Below the pieces are notes generated by a model. It searched no databases. It had not been told where the DNA came from and was given only the letters and a program-made list of their open reading frames with translations. The translations under genes were made by a program, and so were the position numbers. From Teichococcus oryzae (GTDB lineage Bacteria; Pseudomonadota; Alphaproteobacteria; Acetobacterales; Acetobacteraceae): a stretch of 64,000 bases of DNA. Below, piece by piece: positions 17,559-27,251 of this stretch (position 1 is the first letter of the stretch; each line of letters begins with the position of its first letter). The stretch lies in the NCBI RefSeq assembly GCF_008386565.1, contig NZ_VUKA01000003.1, positions 303,378 through 367,377 on the forward strand. Reading direction: 5' to 3'.

Positions 17559-17800
17559 GGGAAATTTCCCCCTCGATTTATTGCTTCGCTTGAGGCGCAA
17601 GATGATCCTAGCCAGCCGGAATGTCGATGCGCCGGCGCCCATCATTCCGCGCCGCGCACAATCGCGGCCACCTGTCGCCCGCGCATCCCGCCGCCTTGTG
17701 ATGGCGCGCCAGGACCGGCCATGTCCAGCCGCCCCTCCCTCCGGCAGCGGGGATGCCGGGCAGGAAGCCTGTCTTTCCGCGGACCTTTCCGCGGCTGGTG

Positions 17801-17834
17801 CGCCGGGCCGCGGCCCGGAGGCCGCGGTCCGGCG
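17801..17834 (-). terminator. Terminator-like hairpin after amino-acid binding protein
   Basis: A 15-bp stem (17801-17815 with 17820-17834) contains one G:U pair and a 4-nt loop. It begins 9 bp beyond the stop of the binding-protein gene at 17844. A T tract is lacking. Confidence 0.5.
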
Positions 17835-17843
17835 CATGGCGCC

Positions 17844-18851
17844 TCAGCGGAAGGGAATGGCGTACATCATGCCGCCCTGGGACCAGAGCGCGTTGCGGCC
17901 ACGGGACAGCTTCAGGGCGCTGCCGCCGCCCACATTGCGCTCGAACACCTCGCCGTAATTGCCGACGGCCTTGATGGCGTTCAGCATCCAGCGGTTGTCG
18001 AGGCCGATGCGGCTGCCGAAATCGCCCGACGTGCCCAGCAGCCTTTGCGCCACGGGGCTGCCGCCCTTGGCCTGCTCCTCGGCATTGGCCTGCGTCACGC
18101 CGGCCTCCTCGGCTTCCACCAGGCCGTGATGCACCCAGGCGACGATGGTGGACCATTGGCCGTCACCATTGCGGGTGAAGGGGCCGAGCGGCTCCTTCGA
18201 GATGGTCTCGGGCAGCACCATGTAGTCCGCCGGGTTGGGCGCGACGCTGATGGCGCCGGCCAGGGCGGAGGCGTCCTGCGTCATGGCGTCGCAGCGGCCG
18301 GAGAAGAAGGCCTGGTACATGGTGTCCGGGCGCTCGAACACCACCGGCTCCAGGGTGATCCTGTTGGCGCGGGCGTAGTCGCCCAGCGTGGATTCATGCG
18401 TCGTGCCCTGCGCCACGCAAACCGTGGCGCCGTCCAGCTCGGCCACCTTGGCGACGCCGGCCTCGCGCTTCGCCGCGAAGCCCTGGCCATCATAGAAGTT
18501 CACCGGCCCGGCATGCAGGCCGATGGTGGCATCGCGCAGAAAGGTCTGGGTGGAGTTGCGCAGCAGCACGTCCACCTCGCCCGATTGGAGCGCGGTGAAA
18601 CGGTTCTGCGCAGTCAGGCCCACGAAGCGCACCTTGGCCGCGTCGCCCAGCACGGCGGCGGCGATGGCGCGGCAGTAATCGGCATCGATGCCGCGGTAAT
18701 TGCCCTGGCTGTCCGGTGTGGAAAAGCCGGCGAAGCCGGTGCTGACGCCGCAGGCCAGGGTGCCGCGCTGCTTCACGGTGTCCAGCGTCGCGGCCTGGAT
18801 GGTGGCGGTGGCGGCCAGCAGCAGGCCGCCGGCAAGCATCAGAACTTTCAT
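17844..18851 (-). CDS. Amino-acid ABC transporter substrate-binding protein (AapJ/BztA-like)
   Basis: A 335-aa periplasmic SBP_bac_3 protein with a Sec signal (MKVLMLAGGLLLAATATIQA). The opening TLDTVKQRGTLACGVSTG, followed by FSTPDSQGNYRGIDADYC, is characteristic of the general L-amino-acid binding proteins AapJ/BztA. Here it is the third gene of an RpiR-aminotransferase operon (97 bp after the aminotransferase) and lacks the aapQMP permease/ATPase genes. It probably delivers an amino acid or amine to a system encoded elsewhere, with the aminotransferase acting on the imported compound. Confidence 0.9.
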   Translation of the reverse strand: MKVLMLAGGLLLAATATIQAATLDTVKQRGTLACGVSTGFAGFSTPDSQGNYRGIDADYCRAIAAAVLGDAAKVRFVGLTAQNRFTALQSGEVDVLLRNSTQTFLRDATIGLHAGPVNFYDGQGFAAKREAGVAKVAELDGATVCVAQGTTHESTLGDYARANRITLEPVVFERPDTMYQAFFSGRCDAMTQDASALAGAISVAPNPADYMVLPETISKEPLGPFTRNGDGQWSTIVAWVHHGLVEAEEAGVTQANAEEQAKGGSPVAQRLLGTSGDFGSRIGLDNRWMLNAIKAVGNYGEVFERNVGGGSALKLSRGRNALWSQGGMMYAIPFR

Positions 18852-18948
18852 GTTGAACCTTCAACCAATGGGAAGTGACGGCACTGCGCCCTGGCGGATG
18901 CCCGGAGGAAATGTGAAAGAACCAGGCCGGTGCCGGGCGGCCCTGGCC

Positions 18949-20304
18949 TCAGCCGGCGAGGGCGGCGTCCACCGCCTCGCCCAGCCGCTCGACGATGAGC
19001 CCGATCTCGGCGGCGGAAACGATGTAGGGCGGCGCGAGCAGGACGTGGTCCCCCCGCACGCCATCCACCGAGCCGCCGCCAGGATAGCAGGCCAGGCCGC
19101 GTGCCAGGGCTTCTTTCTTCACCCGCGCATTCAGTTGCCGCGCGGGATCGAAGGGCGCGCGGCTGGCGCGGTCCGCCACCAGCTCGATGGCGCGGAACAG
19201 GCCGCGGCCGCGGATGTCGCCGACATGGGCGTGGTTGCCGAAGCGTTCCTGCAGCCTGGCGTCCAGCAGCGTGCCCATGGCCATGACGTTGTCCAGCAGC
19301 CCGTCCTCGCGGATCACCCGCTGCACTTCCAGCGCGGCGGCGCAGGCGATGGGATGCGCGAGATAGGTGTGCCCGTGCTGGAAGGCGCCCGAGCCCTGCT
19401 CGACGGCATCCGCCACGCGGCCCGACAGCAGCACGGCGCCGATGGCCTGGTAGCCGCCGCCCAGCCCCTTGGCGACCGCCTGGATATCGGGCGCGATGCC
19501 TTCCTGTTCCCAGGCGTGCCGCGTGCCGGTGCGGCCCATGCCGGACATCACCTCGTCCAGGATCAGCAGCGCGCCATGGCGGTCGCAGATCTCGCGCACC
19601 GCGCGGAAATAGCCTTCCGGCGCCGGCACGCAGCCGGCCGTGGCGCCCACCACCGTTTCCGCCACGAAGGCCGCGACGTTCTGCGGGCCGAGGCGCTGGA
19701 ACTCCGCCTCCAGCTCGGCGGCAAGGCGGGTGGTGAAGGCCGCCTCGTCCTCGCCCTCCCCCTGCCCGCGATAGGCGAAGGCGGGCGAGACATGGCTGAA
19801 GGCATCCGACAGCAGTGGCGCGTAGGGCGCGCGGCGCGCGGCGTTGCCGCCGGCCGCCAGCGCGCCCAGCGTGTTGCCATGATAGCTCTGCCGGCGGGCG
19901 ATGAAGCGGCCGCGCTGCGGCTGGCCGATCTCCAGGAAGTATTGCCGCGCCAGCTTCAGCGCCGCCTCCACCGCTTCCGACCCGCCGGACACGAAATAGG
20001 CCTGCGTCAGCCCGCCCGGCTCGTGCCCCACCAGCTCCTCCGCCAGGGCCTCGGCGGGCTCGTTGGAAAAGAAGCCGGTATGGGCGTAGCAGAGCCGGTC
20101 GGCCTGCCGGTGGATGGCGGCGACGATGCGCGGGTGCTGGTGGCCCAGGCAGGACACGGCGGCGCCGCCGGAAGCATCCAGGATTTCCCGCCCCCCCTGC
20201 TCCACCAGCCAGACACCATGCCCGCCCACCGCCACCGGCGGCGTAGCGCGGGAGGAGCGGTGCAGCACGCGCGAGCGGCGCGGCGCCGTGGGAAGATCGT
20301 TCAT
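18949..20304 (-). CDS. Class III PLP-dependent aminotransferase
   Basis: A 451-aa omega-amino acid / diaminobutyrate-type transaminase. The PLP-phosphate site is SGGSEAVEAALKLAR near residue 105, the cofactor-contacting Asp is in LILDEVMSGMGRTG near 250, and the Schiff-base Lys is at about 279 in AVAKGLGGGYQ. The start overlaps the RpiR gene stop by ATGA, so regulator and enzyme are translationally coupled. The downstream amino-acid binding protein suggests catabolism of an imported amino compound. The substrate is unassigned. Confidence 0.92.
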   Translation of the reverse strand: MNDLPTAPRRSRVLHRSSRATPPVAVGGHGVWLVEQGGREILDASGGAAVSCLGHQHPRIVAAIHRQADRLCYAHTGFFSNEPAEALAEELVGHEPGGLTQAYFVSGGSEAVEAALKLARQYFLEIGQPQRGRFIARRQSYHGNTLGALAAGGNAARRAPYAPLLSDAFSHVSPAFAYRGQGEGEDEAAFTTRLAAELEAEFQRLGPQNVAAFVAETVVGATAGCVPAPEGYFRAVREICDRHGALLILDEVMSGMGRTGTRHAWEQEGIAPDIQAVAKGLGGGYQAIGAVLLSGRVADAVEQGSGAFQHGHTYLAHPIACAAALEVQRVIREDGLLDNVMAMGTLLDARLQERFGNHAHVGDIRGRGLFRAIELVADRASRAPFDPARQLNARVKKEALARGLACYPGGGSVDGVRGDHVLLAPPYIVSAAEIGLIVERLGEAVDAALAG

Positions 20305-21185
20305 GGCGTGAGGTCCTGGTCGGGCATGTAGGCGGAAAGGGCGGCGAGCCGTGCCTCGGTTTCCCGCAGGCGGGCCAGCGCCGCTTCCCCACCCAGGGAA
20401 AAGGCGGTGGCCGCGAGGGCCTGGGCGATGGACAGCGCGCCGGTGAGGCTCGGGAAAAAGCCCGGCGTGCCTTCGGCCTCGAAAAGCAGCAGGTGATGGG
20501 CACCGGCCGCCATGCGGGCATCGGCGCGGTCGGCCAGCGCCAGGATGGTGCAGCCGGCGGCATGGGCCATCCGGGCGGCCACGGCGATGGAGCGCGAATA
20601 AGGCACGAAGCCGATCAGCACCACCGCGTCCCCCCCGCGGAAATCCCCCAGGTCGAGGTCCTCCGGCCCGGCGCCGCCCACCAGCCGCACGCTGTCGGGG
20701 CGGAACAGGCGCAGCTGGTAATGCAGCAGCTGCGCCACCGCGCGGCAGGACCGGAACCCCGCCACCCAGATGCGTGGCGCCTCGTGCAGCGCCGTGGCGG
20801 CGGCCAGGATGGGCGTGGGGTCGAGCTGCGCCAGGGCCCCCAGGTCGCTGCCCAGCATCTCGGCCGGAAGCTCGCCGGCCGGGGCCGCGGCGCCGGGCGG
20901 GCGGGCCGCCGCCTGGCGCAGCCGGCCGGAAAAGGGCGTTTCCGGGCCGCTGCGGCGGGCTTCGATCAGCGTGTCCCGCAGCGGTTCCCAGCCGGCATAG
21001 CCGAGGGCCTGGGCCAGCCGCGTAAAGGTGGCCGGGTTGGTGCCGGCGGCCTGCGCCAGCTCGCGCATGGAGCGTGTGGCGGCGTCGTAGTCATGCCGGA
21101 CGACATAGCGCGCCGCTTCCCGCAGCCGCGGCGGCAGGCCGGGCATCGCCCGGCGCAGGGCGGCAAGAGGCGTCTCGTCATCCAT
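20301..21185 (-). CDS. MurR/RpiR family regulator
   Basis: A 294-aa regulator with an N-terminal RpiR helix-turn-helix (residues 10-85, including SMRELAQAAGTNPATFTRLAQ) and a C-terminal SIS phosphosugar-type domain (ILAAATALHEAPRIWVAGF, then DAVVLIGFVPYSR). It is first in an operon with the aminotransferase and binding protein and divergent from a racemase-like gene. Many RpiR regulators beside class III aminotransferases control amino-acid or amine use despite the SIS domain. I chose ATG 21185; a TTG at 21245 would extend it by 20 residues. Confidence 0.88.
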   Translation of the reverse strand: MDDETPLAALRRAMPGLPPRLREAARYVVRHDYDAATRSMRELAQAAGTNPATFTRLAQALGYAGWEPLRDTLIEARRSGPETPFSGRLRQAAARPPGAAAPAGELPAEMLGSDLGALAQLDPTPILAAATALHEAPRIWVAGFRSCRAVAQLLHYQLRLFRPDSVRLVGGAGPEDLDLGDFRGGDAVVLIGFVPYSRSIAVAARMAHAAGCTILALADRADARMAAGAHHLLLFEAEGTPGFFPSLTGALSIAQALAATAFSLGGEAALARLRETEARLAALSAYMPDQDLTP

Positions 21186-21271
21186 GGCGGCAGCGTCGCA
21201 CCGCGCCCCGCCATCATGCAACACATATATCCTTTTTGCCCTCAAGGATTAGATCATGATACAAATGTTCC

Positions 21272-21919
21272 ATGACCGGAAGCCTGCCCCGGATCGCCCT
21301 GATCCACGCCCTGCGCCATTCGCCGCCCCCGGTGGAGGAGGCGTTTTCCCGCCTTTGGCCCGAAGCGCGCCTGATGAACCTCCTGGATGACAGCCTGTCG
21401 GCCGATCTGATGCGGGAAGGCGAGCTGACGGACAGGATGACCGGGCGCTTTCTCGATCTGGCGCGCTACGCGGTGGGAACCGGGGCAGACGGAATCCTGT
21501 TCACCTGCTCCGCCTTCGGCCCCTGCATCGATGCCTGCCGCGAGGCGCTGGCGCCGCTTCCCGTGCTGAAGCCCAACGAGGCGATGATCGAGGAAGCCGT
21601 GGCCGCTGGCGGCACGATCGGGCTGCTGGCCAGCTTCGCGCCCACCCTGCGCTCCATGCCGCCCGAGTTCCCCGCCGGCACCAGGCTGCATCCGCGACTG
21701 GCCGAAGGCGCGCTGGAGGCGCTGAATGCCGGCGACGTCGCGGCCCATAACCGGCTCGCGGCGCAGGCCGCCGCTGGCCTGGAGGGCTGCGACATCATTG
21801 CCCTGGCGCAGTTCAGCCTCGCCTCGGCGGCGCCGGCCATCGTGGCGGCGACCGGGAAGCCGGTGCTGACGACACCCGACAGCGCGGTTCGGAAGATGCG
21901 GCGGCTTCTCGGCGCATAG
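21272..21919 (+). CDS. Aspartate/glutamate racemase superfamily protein
   Basis: A 215-aa Asp/Glu/hydantoin racemase-like protein. The first catalytic Cys is visible in ILFTCSAFGPC (near residue 75), but the second half has ALAQFSLASAA where classical racemases carry a second Cys. Thus it may be a one-Cys decarboxylase-like or atypical member. It is divergent from the RpiR operon with an 86-bp AT-rich spacer and could be co-regulated. No clear Shine-Dalgarno site precedes the ATG. Confidence 0.75.
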   Translation: MTGSLPRIALIHALRHSPPPVEEAFSRLWPEARLMNLLDDSLSADLMREGELTDRMTGRFLDLARYAVGTGADGILFTCSAFGPCIDACREALAPLPVLKPNEAMIEEAVAAGGTIGLLASFAPTLRSMPPEFPAGTRLHPRLAEGALEALNAGDVAAHNRLAAQAAAGLEGCDIIALAQFSLASAAPAIVAATGKPVLTTPDSAVRKMRRLLGA

Positions 21920-21997
21920 GCCGGGCCGGGCGCCGCCGCGATCGCGCCCCAGCCCCAACTTCCTCATTTCCCTGGCTTTTTAAGCCCCCTGGCTTCT

Positions 21998-22663
21998 TCA
22001 GCCGGGGCCCTTGAGGAAGGGATTGGACCGCCGCTCCTCGCCAAAGGTCGAGCCGGGGCCGTGGCCGCACAGGAACTGGATCGCGTCGCCCAGCGGCAGC
22101 AGCTTGTTCCTGATGGCCGCGATCAGCGCCGCATGGTCGCCATAAGGAAAGTCGGTTCGCCCCACCGAGCCGCGGAAGACCACGTCCCCCACCAGCGCGA
22201 CCCCCAGGGCCGTGGAAACAAAGGCCACATGGCCGGGCGTGTGGCCGGGGCAATGCAGCACCGCGAAGTCCTGGCCGGCGATGGAGACCGTGTCGCCCTC
22301 GGCCAGCCAGCGGTCGGGGGTCACGTTCTCCAGCCCCTCGATGCCGAAGCGCGCGCCCTGATCGACGAGGCCTTCGAGCAGAAAGGCGTCCCGGCGGTCC
22401 GGCCCCTCGACCGGCACGACGCTGCCTTGCCGCGCCTCCAGCTCGCGCTTCAACGCGGCGGCGCCCCCGGCATGGTCCAGATGGCCATGGGTGAGAAGGA
22501 TGCGGTCCACCTCGAAACCCGCCTCGTCCAGCGCCGCCAGGATGCGCGGCACGTCACCGCCCGGGTCGATCACGGTGCCGCGCCGGGTTTCGGCATCCCA
22601 GACCAGGGCGCAATTCTGCTGGAAGGGCGTGACGGGGATCTGGGCGGCTTGGAGCTTCGGCAT
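21998..22663 (-). CDS. MBL-fold hydrolase, glyoxalase II-like
   Basis: A 221-aa metallo-beta-lactamase-fold hydrolase. The dinuclear zinc motif LTHGHLDHAGG is near residue 60, further ligands are in HCPGHTPGHV near 140 and LVGDVVFRGSVGRTDFP near 160, and the last is in FLCGHGPGSTFGEE. Small size and the VGRTDFPYGD segment match YcbL-type glyoxalase II, which hydrolyses S-lactoylglutathione or related thioesters. I placed the start at 22663 after AGGCAGGG. It converges with the racemase-like gene. Confidence 0.88.
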   Translation of the reverse strand: MPKLQAAQIPVTPFQQNCALVWDAETRRGTVIDPGGDVPRILAALDEAGFEVDRILLTHGHLDHAGGAAALKRELEARQGSVVPVEGPDRRDAFLLEGLVDQGARFGIEGLENVTPDRWLAEGDTVSIAGQDFAVLHCPGHTPGHVAFVSTALGVALVGDVVFRGSVGRTDFPYGDHAALIAAIRNKLLPLGDAIQFLCGHGPGSTFGEERRSNPFLKGPG

Positions 22664-22788
22664 GGACCCTGCCTGCCATGCCGGGACGGGAAGGGTCAAC
22701 GGCCGCCTCCCCTCCCCGCCGCCTGACGGGACCGCGAGCCGGCGGCCGACATGCGCCCAGCCAGGCTGCGCCGGGGCAAATCCCGGGC

Positions 22789-23676
22789 TCAGATCTTCCC
22801 TGGCTTCAGCAGTTCCACGAGTTGCGGCACGAAATCCTGCCCATGGCCTTTCGCGACCACCCCATCCAATGTGGCTCCGACCGCATCGGCGATGGCACGA
22901 TGCACGCCGGCCGCTTCCGCCGCCTCACGGTAATAGCCCAGATCCTTGGCGGCGTTGCTGATGAAGAACGGCACCGAGGATGGGTCACCTGCCAGCAGGA
23001 AGGGCGAGATGCGCTGCAGCGCCGTGCCGCCGCCGCCGCCCTGCGCCAGCACATCGATCAGCGTTGCCATCTCCACGCCGGCCTTCTGGCCATGCGCCGC
23101 CACTTCGGCCAGCAGCGCCATGAAACCCAGCGAGACATAGTTGTGCAGCAGCTTCATCAGGTGGCCGGACCCGACGCCGCCGATATGGGTGATGTTCTCG
23201 CTGAAGGTTTCCAGCAGCGGCCGCACGCGTTCGAGCAGCGCCGGCTCGCTGCCGATCAGCAGGTTCAGCGTGCCGGCACGGGCATGTTGCGGCAGCCGGG
23301 TCATGGCCGCATCCAGGAAATGCCCCCCCGCCGCGGCAATCGCGGCGGCCATGCGCGCGCTGGACTCGGGCAGGGCGGTGGAGCAGTCCACCACGATCAT
23401 GCCGGGCCGCAGATTGGCCACGACCCCGCCGGGCCCGGTCAGGATGGCCTCGACCTGGGGCGAGCCGGTCACGCACAGCACGATGATATCGGCGGCCTCG
23501 ACAACATCGGCGATCTGCGGCTTCACCTGCACCCCCATCCCGCGCAGGTCGTCCAGCGGCTGATTTCCCGGATGGTCCAGCACGGTCAGGCCATAGCCGG
23601 CCTTCGCGATGTTCCAGGCGATGCCATGCCCCATGAGGCCGACGCCGATCATGCCGATTGTTGGCTGCTTGCTCAT
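22789..23676 (-). CDS. NAD(P)-dependent beta-hydroxyacid dehydrogenase (3-hydroxyisobutyrate dehydrogenase family)
   Basis: A 295-aa enzyme. The Rossmann motif IGMIGVGLMGHGIAWN is at residues 7-22, the substrate-binding segment VDCSTALPESSARMA is near 115, GGHFLDAAMTRLPQHARAG is near 135 and the catalytic Lys is in GHLMKLLHNY near 170. The family includes 3-hydroxyisobutyrate, tartronate semialdehyde and glyoxylate reductases. The start at 23676 follows GGAGTGG. It stands between the MBL hydrolase and the HD-protein operon without clear partners. Confidence 0.9.
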   Translation of the reverse strand: MSKQPTIGMIGVGLMGHGIAWNIAKAGYGLTVLDHPGNQPLDDLRGMGVQVKPQIADVVEAADIIVLCVTGSPQVEAILTGPGGVVANLRPGMIVVDCSTALPESSARMAAAIAAAGGHFLDAAMTRLPQHARAGTLNLLIGSEPALLERVRPLLETFSENITHIGGVGSGHLMKLLHNYVSLGFMALLAEVAAHGQKAGVEMATLIDVLAQGGGGGTALQRISPFLLAGDPSSVPFFISNAAKDLGYYREAAEAAGVHRAIADAVGATLDGVVAKGHGQDFVPQLVELLKPGKI

Positions 23677-24020
23677 ATCCACTCCAGATCCATGGTCTCG
23701 CGGCGGGATCATGCGGCGCCGCCGCCTTCCCGTGAACCCTGCTAAACGATTGCGGCGTTGTTGAAAAAGCCGCCCGCTGCCGCTTGCCCTGGGGGCGCAG
23801 GAGGGCTGTCCGGCACCGCATCACCGCTGCGCCCATCGTCCGGCCCGCCAAAGGCCCCGCCACAGCCGCCAGCGTCCCGCTCATGCATCCCGGCCTGGCG
23901 ATGCCCGCGAAGATGAAGCTGGAAAAGGATTGACTTTTTCGGTCCCTGAACGCAACGGTTCTCCATTCCCGATTGTCGCACGAGGTTACCGACCGGACCT
24001 ACAACCGCATGGAGGGATGC

Positions 24021-24623
24021 ATGAGCGCATTCATTGCCGCTGGCAGCTTTCGAGACACCTCCGCCGAGGAATGGGAGCAGGTATTTCACCGATCCCGCGA
24101 GCGGGACATCAGCAGCGCCGGCGCTCATGTTCTTGCCCTGTTGCGAAGCCAGGAAACGGTTGAAACCAGCGGCTGGCAGGTGAATGCCTATACGCATGCG
24201 TTGCAGGCGGCCACAAAGGCGTTCCGGGCCGGCATGGACGAGGAATACGTCGTTTGTGCCCTGCTTCATGATGTCGGCGAGTTTCTTGACCCTTTCAATC
24301 ACGGCGACATCGCCGGAGAGGTGGTCAGGAACTTCGTATCGGCGGAAAATCACTGGATGGTGGCGAACCATCCGATCTTTCAACTGCATTTCCGGGACCA
24401 CTCCCAGTATGACAGGGCAGCCTGCCTCAAATACCAGGGACATCCCGCCTTTGAGCGGACGCTGGATTTCTGCGAGCGCTTCGACCAGAGCTGCTTCGAC
24501 GGGAGTTACGACAACCTTCCGCTTGAAGCCTTCGAGCCGATGGTCCGCCGCGTCTTCGCGCGCGGCACCGAACGTTTGTACCGGAAACATCCATACGCAA
24601 TTCTCGAAGCAGGCAAGAACTAG
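24021..24623 (+). CDS. HD-domain protein resembling PhnZ-type di-iron oxygenases
   Basis: A 200-aa single-domain HD protein. Candidate metal ligands occur in the order His (NAYTHALQAAT), His-Asp (LLHDVGE), His (FNHGDIAG), His (ANHPIFQ) and later Asp, similar to the ligand order of PhnZ, a mixed-valent di-iron oxygenase that cleaves 2-amino-1-hydroxyethylphosphonate. Many uncharacterised relatives exist, so a hydrolase role is also possible. The ATG at 24021 follows GGAGGG; earlier in-frame starts are possible. It leads an operon with a peptide-type binding protein and a class II aldolase, with gaps of about 20 bp. Confidence 0.75.
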   Translation: MSAFIAAGSFRDTSAEEWEQVFHRSRERDISSAGAHVLALLRSQETVETSGWQVNAYTHALQAATKAFRAGMDEEYVVCALLHDVGEFLDPFNHGDIAGEVVRNFVSAENHWMVANHPIFQLHFRDHSQYDRAACLKYQGHPAFERTLDFCERFDQSCFDGSYDNLPLEAFEPMVRRVFARGTERLYRKHPYAILEAGKN

Positions 24624-24646
24624 CCGGCCGGAGGGAGGTTTGAGGG

Positions 24647-26230
24647 ATGCATCGACGGAAGCTTCTGGCCGGAGCCGCCGCGGGGGCAGCGATGCTCGCC
24701 TCCCCGACCATCGGGCAGCCGGTGCGGGACCGGACGCTCCGCATGGTGCCTCAGGCCAACCTCACAGCGCTTGATCCCATCTGGACGACGGCCTCGGTCA
24801 CCACGGGCCATGGATATGCGGTGTTTGACACCCTTTATGGCCTGGACAGCCAGCTCAGGCCTCAGCCGCAGATGGCCGAGGGGCATGAGGTTTCCCCTGA
24901 TGGGCTGACCTGGCGCATCAAGCTGCGTGAAGGCCTCAAATTCCACGACGGCGAACGCGTCCGTGCCGCAGATTGCGTGGCAAGCCTGAGGCGATGGAGC
25001 CAGCGGGACAGCTTCGGGCAGACCCTCGCCCGCTCCGTCGATGCCTGGGAGGCAGCGGATGACCGGATCATCCGCATCCGCCTGAAAACGCCCTTCGCCC
25101 CCCTGCTCGATGCCATCGCCAAGCCGGCCTCGATGGTCGCGTTCATGATGCCCGAGCGGCTGGCCAGAACGGATGGCAACACGCAGGTCACGGAGGTCGT
25201 CGGATCAGGCCCCTTCCGTTTCCTGGACAAGGAATTCGTGTCGGGCAGCCGCGTCGTTTATGCGCGGTTCGGGGATTATGTGCCACGGACGGAACCCGCG
25301 GATTTCATGTCCGGCGGAAAACAGGCGTTTTTCGACCGGATAGAATGGCAGATCATCCCCGACCCCTCGACCGCGGCATCCGCATTGCGCAATGGCGAGG
25401 TTGATTGGTGGGAGTTCGCGCATCCGGACCTGCTGCCCCTGCTGACCCGGGACAGGAACATCAAGGTCTCGCAGATCGACGAGCTCGGCTTCCTGTCCAT
25501 CCTGCGCTTCAATTCCCTGGTTCCGCCCTTCAACAACCCCGGATTGCGCGCCGCCGTGCTTTCCGCCGTGGACCAGTCGGATTACATGCGCGCCGTGAAC
25601 GGCGACAATGTCCGCTGGCGGCCCTGCGCGGCCATGTTCCCCTGCGGCGTTCCTTTCGTGAAGGAACTCGGCTCCGGCCTGATGAATCAGCCACGCGACC
25701 TGAACCGCGCCAAGGAAGCGGTGCGGCGCGCCGGGTATGGGGGGGAGCGCGTGGTGGTGATCAACCCCGCCGACTTCCCCTCGATCGCGCCGCTAGGCGA
25801 GGTGACCGCGGATCTGCTGAAGAAGCTCGGCTTCAATGTCGATTTGCAGCAGATGGACTGGGGCACCCTGGGGCAAAGGCGGACATCCAGGGCGCCGGTC
25901 GAGGAGGGAGGGTGGAACATCTTCCACACCTGGACCACAAGCGTCTCGATCTCCAATCCCGCTTTGAACTACTACATCCGCGGCCAGGGCAAGGATGGCT
26001 GGTTCGGCTGGTATGAAAATGCCGGGATCGAGCGCGTGACCAATGCCTGGACCCAAGCAACCACGGATGCGGAAAAGCAGGCCGCCTTTGACGAGATCCA
26101 AAAGGAAGCCTTCCAGACCGCGCCGATCGTGCCGCTGGGCCAGTATTATCCCGCCACGGCGCATCGCGCTCATCTCACCGGCCGGATTTCTTCAACCAAC
26201 GCTTTGCCGTGGAACATACGGCGTGCGTGA
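24647..26230 (+). CDS. ABC transporter substrate-binding protein, family 5 (peptide/opine type)
   Basis: A 527-aa periplasmic SBP_bac_5 protein with an export signal containing a twin arginine (MHRRKLLAGAAAGAAMLAS). Family features include LTALDPIWTTA, the LREGLKFHDGERVRAADC segment near residue 100 and a C-terminal SISNPALNYYIRGQG region. Relatives bind di/oligopeptides, opines or other small molecules. Permease and ATPase genes are missing nearby. It is 23 bp after the HD protein and 21 bp before a class II aldolase, so all three probably handle one compound. Confidence 0.9.
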   Translation: MHRRKLLAGAAAGAAMLASPTIGQPVRDRTLRMVPQANLTALDPIWTTASVTTGHGYAVFDTLYGLDSQLRPQPQMAEGHEVSPDGLTWRIKLREGLKFHDGERVRAADCVASLRRWSQRDSFGQTLARSVDAWEAADDRIIRIRLKTPFAPLLDAIAKPASMVAFMMPERLARTDGNTQVTEVVGSGPFRFLDKEFVSGSRVVYARFGDYVPRTEPADFMSGGKQAFFDRIEWQIIPDPSTAASALRNGEVDWWEFAHPDLLPLLTRDRNIKVSQIDELGFLSILRFNSLVPPFNNPGLRAAVLSAVDQSDYMRAVNGDNVRWRPCAAMFPCGVPFVKELGSGLMNQPRDLNRAKEAVRRAGYGGERVVVINPADFPSIAPLGEVTADLLKKLGFNVDLQQMDWGTLGQRRTSRAPVEEGGWNIFHTWTTSVSISNPALNYYIRGQGKDGWFGWYENAGIERVTNAWTQATTDAEKQAAFDEIQKEAFQTAPIVPLGQYYPATAHRAHLTGRISSTNALPWNIRRA

Positions 26231-26251
26231 CGATGCATGAGGAACAGGAAC

Positions 26252-27034
26252 ATGACATCGGTCGCAGCCCTGAAACCCGCCTCGGTCCAAGGTCGGGTTT
26301 CGCCGGAGGAATGGGAAGCGCGGCTTGATCTCGCCGCCTGCTACCGGCTGATCGCCCGCTATGGCTGGGCGGACCTGACCGGCACGCACACATCGCTGGC
26401 GGTGCCGGGCAGCGACAACCAGCACTTCCTGATCAACCCGCATGGCATGCTGTTCGAGCGGGTCACGGCTTCCTCGCTGGTCAAGATCGACTGGGAGGGC
26501 AAGCCGGTGATGGAATCCGCCCATGGCGTCAATCCCGCCGGCTTCGTGATCCATTCGGCCATCCACATGGCGCGGCCGGATGCCGTTTGCGTCATGCACA
26601 CGCACACTGTGGCAGGCATGGCGGTTTCCATGCAGTCGCACGGGCTGCTGCAGGCCAGTCAGCATGCCTGCTTCTTCCATGACATCCTGGCCTATCACGA
26701 CATCGAGCACATGGAATCTGGCGTCGATGGCCGCGCCTTCCTGGCGCGGGACCTGGGCGAACGCTGGGCGCTGATCATGCGCAATCACGGGCTGCTGACC
26801 TGCGGCCGCACGGTGGGCGAAGCGTTCTGGCTGATGCACACGCTGGAGCGCGCCTGCGCCGCCCAGATCGCCGCATTGTCCGGCGGGGCGAAGCTGAACC
26901 CGATTTCCGATCAGGCAGCCGCCTGGTTCGGCGCCCTGCTCAGCAAGAAGGATTTCGCGCTGGACCGTGGCCAGAAAGCATGGCCATCCCTGCGCCGGCT
27001 GCTGGACGACACCGACCCCTCCTACCGCGACTGA
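26252..27034 (+). CDS. Class II aldolase/adducin family protein
   Basis: A 260-aa zinc-dependent aldolase/epimerase-fold protein. Metal His residues appear in VMHTHTVAGMA near residue 115, with a further His in RNHGLLTCGRTVGEAF near 180; GWADLTGTHTSLAVPG near 40 forms the phosphate/substrate loop region. Relatives cleave sugar phosphates (fuculose-1-phosphate) or serve as non-catalytic adducin-like proteins. The ATG at 26252 is preceded by AGGAACAGGA, better than the ATG at 26237. It ends the HD-protein/binding-protein operon. Confidence 0.87.
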   Translation: MTSVAALKPASVQGRVSPEEWEARLDLAACYRLIARYGWADLTGTHTSLAVPGSDNQHFLINPHGMLFERVTASSLVKIDWEGKPVMESAHGVNPAGFVIHSAIHMARPDAVCVMHTHTVAGMAVSMQSHGLLQASQHACFFHDILAYHDIEHMESGVDGRAFLARDLGERWALIMRNHGLLTCGRTVGEAFWLMHTLERACAAQIAALSGGAKLNPISDQAAAWFGALLSKKDFALDRGQKAWPSLRRLLDDTDPSYRD

Positions 27035-27251
27035 CCGGGAGGCCTGCCGCTTCGGCGGGAAACGCCGTAACCGCGGCCACGCCCCGCTGACCGGCCGTCG
27101 CGCCATGCGGCGCCGTGACAGCCCACCGGCGCCTGGAAAGACAACATCTTCCGGGGGGCAATGCCGTTGCCCATGGCCCGGAAGCGGGCTTCACTGCGCG
27201 GATACCATCCTGACCTGCCACGCGATTTTCATTCAAGCACGAGACCTGACG

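Noticed and set aside
16398-18878. 826-codon plus-strand open frame
   Set aside because: It runs antisense across three well-supported minus-strand genes (amidohydrolase end, Bug protein, amino-acid binding protein) and shows no protein features.
18848-20563. Minus-strand frame overlapping the aminotransferase
   Set aside because: It is in a different frame on the same strand as the aminotransferase; its translation is Arg/Pro/Gly-rich noise whereas the 18949-20304 frame has all PLP motifs.
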